Part shown: piece after piece, positions 57,701 through 64,000 of the stretch
Layout of the letters: each line of letters begins with the position of its first letter
Position numbering within the stretch: the first letter of the stretch is position 1
Assembly (NCBI GenBank): GCA_037903355.1
Contig: JBAJFE010000037.1
Coordinates: forward strand, 1,054,001 to 1,118,000
From: Trichuris trichiura
Taxonomy: Eukaryota > Nematoda > Enoplea > Trichinellida > Trichuridae
Length of the DNA stretch: 64,000 bases
Direction of reading: 5' to 3'
The notes under the pieces: generated by a model
The model's input: the letters and a program-made list of their open reading frames with translations, nothing else
Told to the model about the DNA's origin: nothing
Databases searched by the model: none
Translations under genes and position numbers: made by a program

Positions 57701-58877
57701 AGTAGTTACGTGAACTCGTCTTTACTCCATATATATTTGCAAACTGTCATGTGTTATTGATGGATAACTGTTCTGTCGTCTCTGCGTAAGTACTAATTCA
57801 TTTTTTTCATATAAGTTTTTCCCTTATTCATCGTTTGCAGACTGAAACTAATCGCCCCATCAGTACCCATAAACAAATGGCCAAACTATAGATTAACGCT
57901 GTTCACCAATAGCTGAACACTTTTCCTGCGTTGGCCATTTATATGTTGAAATTTTGCGCCTTACAAAGTTTTGTTACGTTACGACCCGTTGATAATAAGC
58001 AAAGCTTTTACTTCGTAGCTTTCGGGTCTTTTCTTGACCCGAGAACAAGCGGTTCCGTAACAAGCTTTTTCTGCTTGTCTAGCGTGTCACACGGGCATCT
58101 GACTGAAACAACTTTAACAAAAGGAGCAAATATTAAATAGTAGTAGGGATGAAGTAAATAGCATTTGATAGGTGCTGCAATCATTGGCGATTGCTGTTCG
58201 TCAGCTTCGGCATATATTGACGATACTGTTTAAAGTGTCAGATATGAACTACCGGCTGGCAGTTGTCATTATCAACTGCCACGTTATTTCGAAGATGTCA
58301 GCCGATGCTCGGCTCTAACGAGTTCCTCTTCCATCACAACGAATGTATGAATAGCGTTGAACCATGTCAAATTTGAGAGGACGAAACGGTGGCGCTTCTT
58401 TTCAATAAAAGACGTGCTTTGACGCTTTTATTTACGCACTGAGGGGAAACTAATGTTACAATAACTTGCAAGAACCCGGATACCCTTCCCAAGAAATGTC
58501 ACTTGACGACAGCCAAAAGACTATTGTCATCTCGCAAGGTCATGCATTCATTACTGACCGTTGATGACAATAGTCGCCTTGATGTGCTGTCGTCAAGTGA
58601 CCAATGCTTCGAAGCGTCAGTACAATGAGATACACCTATGCTAAGGTCGCTTCTAAGGTTAGACATACTATGATCAATTGGCATGCCATTGTAGCGCTTG
58701 CCGATAGTCACACCGCAAGTGAACAGTGAGTCATGCAAACAAGACTACGATTGTGAGTTGTGTGTGACAAAGACGGGATGTCTTCTCAATCTTACCTGGA
58801 TTTAAAAAGGCGTATAAACGGTCGACAGATCGAAATTGGAAGAAAGCAGCCAACAAGAGAATCTTCGTAGGATCCAT
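51737..58877 (-). CDS. Large secreted EB-module array protein, about 22-26 modules
   Basis: First exon 58796-58877 encodes a signal peptide (MDPTKILLLAAFFQF...LYAFLN) and ends in phase 1 (G|gtaagattg). The second exon, 57260-57496, begins in phase (VKEPHLLLPVDTG). About 20 further exons run down to the stop at 51737. Most are about 110-140 bp, start with cag, a Pro-Gly pair and the EB pattern CxGGSxCxxGxCxCPxG, and end in phase 1; each is one EB module. Checked module positions include 57310, 57060, 56830, 56500, 56250, 56070, 55890, 55700, 55520, 55350, 54900, 54700, 54450, 54190, 53960, 53680, 53490, 53290, 53090, 52890, 52660, 52360, 52150 and 51920. No transmembrane end is seen; the tail is ASADKEANN then stop. 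EB-rich proteins are secreted nematode matrix proteins of mostly unknown role. Total length is roughly 1100 aa. The array may have grown by phase-1 exon duplication. Confidence 0.8.
57966..58060 (+). repeat. Dispersed repeat copy inside intron 1 of the EB array gene
   Basis: Contains ttgttacgttacgacccgtt, agcttttactt, gctttcgggtcttttcttga and cccgagaacaagcggt. This is the same order of words as 890-975 and 4185-4262, and it best matches the foldback arms at 297-514. It carries a small internal stem (gggtc ... gaccc). It links the left end of the window with a locus 50 kb away, so the sequence is a dispersed family. Confidence 0.6.
58498..58601. repeat. 104-bp inverted repeat, MITE-like
   Basis: The ends gtcacttgacgacagc (58498-58513) and gctgtcgtcaagtgac (58586-58601) are exact reverse complements of 16 bp. 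A further inner pair, gactattgtcatc and gatgacaatagtc, also matches exactly. It lies in intron 1 of the EB array gene. No target duplication was established. Confidence 0.7.
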
Positions 58878-59602
58878 CCTGAAGGATAGGAAACCCTTCA
58901 GATAGTCGTTCCAGTTATTCCACAATAGGCAGCTGCTACCCTACTTACAGCTCAAAATGAATGAATGAATGCTGCTGAGTTAGCGGAGAGTCTAAACTCA
59001 GTCAATCGTCAGTTGACTCATCCAATCTTGAGCAAATTTAGCGACAAACCATAAAACGGCCGTCGAAACTGCCTGTCTGTCAACTATCTGAAACATTCAG
59101 CGGAAAAGATTATTGATTGAAGGATGACTTGAAAAATGACAGCTGCAGCTGGAACGTCCGTCAAGCACTGAGCGGAGCAGGGACAGTAAATAACCTTTGT
59201 CCCTTTGTGAAGGAAAGGAGGAGGAACGACAGGGCGACATGGGTCACTGATTTTTATTGGTTAACTCCGAGAAACCATTTCGATTGGAGATTACACAGAG
59301 AGGATAATCTGGACAGCCGCTATTACGCACTAAGGATCGAGGAAAATTGCACAAGAACCGGGTTGCACCTGGTAGCTATGCAAACGACAAATAGCTGTCA
59401 CTCTCTGTCACCCGTTGACTGCTACTACCCGCCTGATATGTGCACAGTTTATTCTTTCACTTGATCTCAGCAAGGCGATGACACGGCCACTCACTATGAT
59501 GACGCTAACATACAGCCATTGTATTGTTCCATTGAGATTACGTTAACCAAGAAATTTTGTTTATTTTTTAAACAACACTAAGAAGCATTTAACTTTAGCC
59601 CA
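58878..59602. other. Region between the EB array gene and the lipocalin gene
   Basis: Upstream (promoter) region of the EB array gene and 3' flank of the LPR gene. A 115-codon plus frame at 59117-59464 lacks homology that I recognise and is not called. Confidence 0.4.
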
Positions 59603-62366
59603 TCAGTCAGACATCTGACGTCGTCCCTGGAATAGTTTGTCTAGCAATTGGGCCGCCACGTTACCCAACGTATGCTTTGCATCGCAGAGGGACCAGTCAG
59701 CCGTACTGCTAGTTTGCAACAGTTCAGTCAATTGGTTGTACAATCCTTCGCGTCGCAAATCTTCCTTTAGGAATTCATAGTCGTTGGCAAAAAACTGATC
59801 GACATTTTTGGCTAAAACTATGACCGGATAGCGTGCCCAATTTGACAATACCACGTAGTCGTATTGGGAATTCCTTTCCCTGTGGTAATTGTCCTCGTCA
59901 TTGTCGCTTACTAAGATGACTTCGTCTGAACAAATGGAAGCTGATCAGTTTTAATTCTTAGAGTAAATGAAATCTCACAAGGACACGGATCAGATTGATC
60001 ATAGACCGTAACATGCTGACCATTGACCAATCCATATCCAAATCCGAGTTTTGGCAAACCGTATTGACTTCCATCACGGAACGAGTTGATAATGGCAAAC
60101 GTGCCTGTCCTGTTTGCTCTCTGTTTAAGTCCGTGAACTGAAAATACACTTTTATTCGTCGTATCAGGGACTTTGTGAAGTCAGCAAAAATATCGATATA
60201 TCCTGAAATTGTTTTACTTGAAAGCAGAAAAACTGTGCACGAATTCGCACAATTTCACTTCAGTGCCTATCAACACAAAGTTGGATAACAAGCCAACTTG
60301 AAATTAAATTTTAAATTTTTCTTCTTGCAGTTAGATCGAGCTGCAGTCGATAGCAGGGTACACATTAAATAATAAAAATTTTTTCTATTATTTTTTCATA
60401 AAATTCTTAGCAGGTAGTTCAGCTGCTATCAGCAAGCAGTACGAAGAGTATTGCTGAAACATAGGTTAAAGCACAGTGTGCATATAGTTTTTACGGCAAC
60501 TATTTTTAAAATTGCTAAAGCAATTATGATTTAGCAAACTGCTAGGCATATCGTCGCGTTAGAGAACGCTGAAGAAACCTGAATTGTCACGTACATGCTT
60601 TCATGTGATCAGTTATTGACATGCCTTTTGCATTCTTTTCAGTTTGTAACAGAAGACGCATGCATAAACTTGACAAGTCGTCTTAGTTGGAAAAGTCTGA
60701 GATTATTTTCAAATTAACATAATAGAGCAATGCGGTTTATCTTATAAAATCTTTTTATTTGCATAAGACCTCGTCTCTGAATTATGCTAGTGATAATGGT
60801 AATCTATCCACACGTTATGTATACATACGGTTTTCCTGGAGGTATGATAAAAAGTTACAAAGACAGAGTGAGGGTGATTTACTATCGTCTATTACTGTCC
60901 CATTGTGCTTAAGTAGTGAGTGCTTAATGTTTTTGAATTGATGATCAAGAAAAATGTGAAGGAATAGACCGTTTCGCTCTAGATCAGTGTTTCTCAACGT
61001 GGGCCCTGGGACCCCCTGGGGGGCTCTGGGAGATTTTAGGGGAGCCCTGGAGGGGACCCTGGAAGCCAGGAGGGCCTGGAGGATAATGCGGCAGGACATT
61101 GTCCCAATAAACGGTGGGCCCTTACAAGGATTAGGGGGGCCCTGACAAGGCCTAGGGGGCCCTGGTGGGCCCTGACAAGGCCTAGGGGAGCCCTGGGGCA
61201 AAAACGGTTGAGAAACTATGCTCTAGATCATCAGTAGTAGAAGTAGTTTACTGACTTGTACCAACTGAGCTTTCATTCAATCCCTTCCACTCGTTTCCAA
61301 TGAGTAGCAGAACGAAGCAGCCTTAATTTTATGTTTACATAAGCCCTTACTAAAATGTTCATAGTGTCATAGTGTGTACATGCATTTTAGCATTTAATAA
61401 ACTTAGCTACTTTCGATTGGCACTTGCTTGGAATGCGTCCTTATTCTCCTCATGATGCCTGCGCCATGTGCCTAATGTCTTTTCAACATAGCATCATTGT
61501 TAGCCAACTGGAAATTATGTTAACCATTTCTTATTTCCCTAATAAGGCAAAAAATAGCGCAGTGTAAAACGGCTTGTAGCCACAATGTGTATCTCGCCGT
61601 TCTAGTTCCTACACTCCTCCGTCGAATTAATGGCTACTTATAAATTTCGGACATATTTTAAACAGTAGCTATTAGTAATTGAGCGTACAGGATTTTGACT
61701 AGAAAGCAGTAGAAAAAATTGAGGACCTACATGTGGACATAGAGCAATACTTTGACATGGCTGAAGTGGTTGACAATACCTAAAGTAAATGTGCAGGTAA
61801 AAGCATGCAAGGCTGCAATTCGCAGTTGCAAAGAATGACTATATTACCCAATACCATTTGCCCATCAATCTTCGTGGCTTCACCTTGGCCAACGGTTGCA
61901 ACTTCTTGATCATCTTGTGTACCCCAGGAACGATTCGGAGAAAGTTTTGCAGAAATGAAGGTGACATAGAGTTGAACAAAGGTGTACCCTTTGGGAGACA
62001 TGCTCCGAAGCCGGGAAGGTCATGAGCAACGTTGGTAAGACTTGGTAATTTCGGGTACAATGGTGCATCTCGGTATCGATGGCGCAAACTTTCATCCGAA
62101 AATCTATCAGCTGATTCATCAGGCATTGTCTCCTCTTCGAAACGCTGTTGTCGACTTTCAATCGCGCGCGTCCTACTCATTTTCAAGTTTTTCAAAAAAC
62201 TCAACAGGTTTAGACCTTGTCTGGCATAGTTGATCACAGCGTCAGGGCCAAACGGTTGAACTGGTGGTATGCCTGCTTGACCAGTATTTAAGAAATCCCA
62301 GAAACTGAATGCCTGACATTTGTATAATGTCAGTATAAGTATAGATATTCGTATAGCGTTATGCAT
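59603..62366 (-). CDS. Lipocalin-related (LPR-type) secreted protein
   Basis: Minus-strand exons: 61848-62366, 61731-61779, 59979-60137, 59603-59925; phases 0, 1, 1 sum to 349 codons plus stop. A signal peptide (MHNAIRISILILTLYKC) is followed by a ~135-residue N-terminal extension (acidic and Arg-rich), then GFGACLPKG and the lipocalin entry motif MGKWYWV. The barrel continues as SKYCSMSTFHGLKQ, RTGTFAIINSFRDGS, GYGLVNGQHVTVYDQSDPCP, and the last strands and helix YDYVVLSNWARYPVIVLAK with FANDYEFLKEDLRREG. This is the pattern of nematode LPR lipocalins, which are secreted apical-matrix proteins that bind lipids and maintain tube and precuticle integrity in C. elegans. The 1.6 kb third intron (60138-61730) is unusual and holds a hAT MITE. 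The C-terminus (LDKLFQGRRQMSD) is clean. Confidence 0.82.
60985..61221. mobile_element. hAT-type MITE, 237 bp, with intact 8-bp target duplication
   Basis: Termini are cagtgtttctcaac at the left and the reverse complement of catagtttctcaac at the right. An exact direct repeat, ctctagat, flanks the element (60977-60984 and 61222-61229). The inside is built of GGGGCCCTGG-like units, as in the subterminal blocks of the larger hAT element at 7387-8967, so both belong to related families. It is non-coding and sits in the LPR gene intron. Confidence 0.93.
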
Positions 62367-62677
62367 TTGCCTTATGCTTCCAACTATAGAGGCTTTGCTG
62401 ATTCGCTCAGCTGCTGATCAGTAGTGCTCTACATGCAATGGGGGTAACGATTCACCGTCCTCTTTTGACATAACTACTATAAAACCCACCACCCGACTGA
62501 CCTTCATCTGCTGAAAAGCGCAAGTTCATGTGCTCCTAATTAACGTAACACGTTCTCATTCCACGAACCCAATTGGCAGGTGTAAAGGCGTAGTGCATAT
62601 TAAAATTGAAGCAAAACTAGTCAGTAGAAATTGTCTGCGTCAAATGTTGTCTTTCATTAAAACATATTACGCAAAGT
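62367..62677. other. Gap upstream of the LPR gene
   Basis: Short promoter region with no gene. The LPR ATG is at 62366 and the neighbouring lustrin-like exon ends at 62678. Confidence 0.4.
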
Positions 62678-62932
62678 TCACATGGTCTGAGCTACTCGCG
62701 TCCATTTTCCGAAACGTCTATTTACCGGACAACAGTAAAACGATGCAGGATGTAAAGCTCCTTGACTTGCGTGGCAGTACGATCCAATTGGACAGGGTGC
62801 CCGAGCATTGCACCTAACATAATCATTGTTGACCGGATCCACAACGGGAGAAATCTCATTTGGGCACATAGGCGATAGTACCGACCTCCATGAAGGACTA
62901 AGCTTCTTTCTATTCGCTGAAATATGCGCAAA
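62678..62932 (-). CDS. Lustrin-type cysteine-rich terminal exon
   Basis: Begins at an acceptor (catatttcag) in phase 1 and ends at the TGA at 62678. It reads ANRKKLSPSWRSV, then CPNEISPVVDPVNND and CNARAPCPIGSYCH, then FYCCPVNRRFGKW. The spacing C-x-C-x-CPxGxxC-x-CC resembles the lustrin / cysteine-rich repeat found next to EB modules in nematode secreted proteins. It may be the last exon of the EB gene to the right (63415-64000), since phase 1 matches; that would need a GC-AG intron of ~480 bp. If not, it is a separate small gene with its first exon unseen. Confidence 0.5.
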   Translation of the reverse strand, partial: FAHISANRKKLSPSWRSVLSPMCPNEISPVVDPVNNDYVRCNARAPCPIGSYCHASQGALHPASFYCCPVNRRFGKWTRVAQTM

Positions 62933-63414
62933 AATTACAACGTTGCTACACTCTCCTTTGAAGTAATCAATTTTCAATAGCCGCTTTCACGAAAACGTCA
63001 GCTCTTATTTAGTTTCAAGTTTTGAGACTTTATTATCTTAATTCTTTCTTGTACCTTGGCCTTCTCATCGGCCGAAAGCTTTGCTTGTTTTTCAAAAAAA
63101 ACGTCTGATCATATTGCTCATGACTATTGTGGATAGAAGGGAAAACGTGGCGCTTCCGGAAGAAGAGGAATTTTTAGATGCCCATTTTTTCGCTCAATAA
63201 TGGACTGTTATTTGCAGTCCACTGGAATGGCCCTAAAATTTACCTGTTTGCAATTGTCATAAAAATAATCGATAGGCATTTAACTTAATGAAAAACCTAG
63301 TTTACGGTGTTCCCTTTTTTGACTTAAAGTTTAACTTTTTACTTTGTTCTATTAGTTCAGTACCGTTTCAAATGCAATTCGCAATGTGCGCAGAAAGCTA
63401 AGGATTTTCTTGCC
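62933..63414. other. Interval between lustrin-type exon and EB exons
   Basis: On the minus strand it contains a possible read-through 3' end (stop at 63352) and an AATAAA signal near 63029-63034. Either an intron or the 3' UTR of the EB gene. Confidence 0.45.
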
Positions 63415-64000
63415 TGAGTAAAGAAGGATGCACACGTCGCCATGCTGGACGCTACCGGATGGGCACTGACAACGGCCATTTATGCAGATTGCCTGACCAC
63501 CGCAACTTCTATCCATTGTACATAAACTGTCTGTGGTAGTGTGAGCACAGTTGGAATTGATCAGCGTAAACGCAAAGCCTTAAGTTAATTTTACCTATTA
63601 TTGTACGACGACAAGAACCGTCGACCAGTCTTCGAAATGCCGGAGGGCATTGGCACACTCCTTGTACACACATTGTTCCTTCAGAGCAGTCTTGATCCCT
63701 AATGCATGCAATGTCACGAGCGGCCAGTGGTCGAGTTGATGTCTTGAAAACATTCAAGTCTGCAGGCGCGCAACGGTCATTCGAAAGTGTTGTTCCCGCT
63801 GGACATGAACACCTCGAGTTGATACAAATTGAATGACCATTGCACATGTCGTCATTCAGGCAATAGGGCGCCTCAGTCGGTTGCGTAAGCGGTTGAGGTA
63901 GTATAACTTTGGGTCCAGGAATGGGCTGTACTAAAAGCGTTAGTGAATAAAGAGTACGATCGCGGACTGAGAGGTAGAACTACCTTTCGCCACCGGTTCG
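63352..64000 (-). CDS. 3' part of a second EB-module protein, runs off the window
   Basis: Minus-strand exons: 63983-64000 (partial), 63595-63930 (112 codons), then from 63530 down. The large exon starts with a Pro-rich linker (PIPGPKVILPQPLTQPTEA) and holds two EB modules: CNGHSICINSRCSCPAG and CSEGTMCVQGVCQCPP. The next exon, from 63530, has one more: CGGQAICINGRCQCPSG. After that, two endings are possible: read-through to the TAA at 63352 (16 more codons, with AATAAA at 63029-63034), or a GC donor at 63415 that continues to the lustrin-type exon. The N-terminus lies beyond the right edge. Confidence 0.72.

Noticed and set aside
51737..58877. EB array as a possible CRISPR-like or tandem DNA array
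   Set aside because: The periodicity is from coding modules with Cys codons and introns; DNA identity between units is low and there are no spacers.
50248..58877. One giant EB-plus-deacetylase gene
   Set aside because: The last EB exon ends in an in-frame stop (51737) without a good donor, and the deacetylase has its own ATG with a hydrophobic leader, so two genes fit better. A readthrough isoform is not excluded.

Overview
The window looks like nuclear DNA of a nematode. Reasons: intron-rich genes with mostly 45-60 bp GT-AG introns, secreted EB-module arrays, a nematode-type lipocalin-related (LPR) protein, a divergent astacin, and short interstitial copies of TTAGGC, the nematode telomere unit. 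Gene texture suggests a clade I worm such as Trichuris; that is inference, not a marker-based identification. Exon boundaries below were read by hand from splice sites, and phases were checked by arithmetic where stated.

Left end (1-9.7 kb): two tandem, diverged copies of a ~3.6 kb unit. Each carries a small secreted-protein gene on the minus strand with a TATA box. The first copy has gained a 15-bp tandem repeat encoding Pro-Pro-Pro-His-Gly and a near-perfect 104-bp foldback. The second copy is broken by ~3.1 kb of foreign DNA that includes a hAT transposon relic with an exact 8-bp target duplication.

Centre (10-46.9 kb): housekeeping and signalling genes. They are PREB/SEC12 (+), mitochondrial ribosomal protein S16 (+), beta-arrestin (+, 12 exons, complete), SNAPC4 (-), a class IIa histone deacetylase (+, with a ~6.3 kb internal interval), a GCC185-like GRIP golgin (+), STAM (-), SCYL2 (-) and an Expansion-type MH2 protein (+). 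Three of them (PREB, the golgin, and STAM with SCYL2) serve membrane traffic between ER, Golgi and endosome; this is probably chance neighbourhood.

Right end (47.5-64 kb): mainly secreted or extracellular-matrix proteins. These are an astacin metalloprotease (+), then on the minus strand a chitin-deacetylase-like protein with an EB module, a long secreted EB-module array, a lipocalin-related protein, and the end of another EB / lustrin-like cysteine protein. The likely shared theme is apical matrix (cuticle, pharynx or eggshell), inferred from the families.

Most notable sequence-level observations: the HDAC has His-to-Met in its catalytic His-His pair although the Tyr is present; the deacetylase-like protein lacks a metal His and the Leu-x-His motif; the astacin has Phe for the Met-turn Tyr; two hAT elements have intact TSDs; and a foldback is built from a repeat family that also lies inside the tandem units and in an intron 50 kb away.
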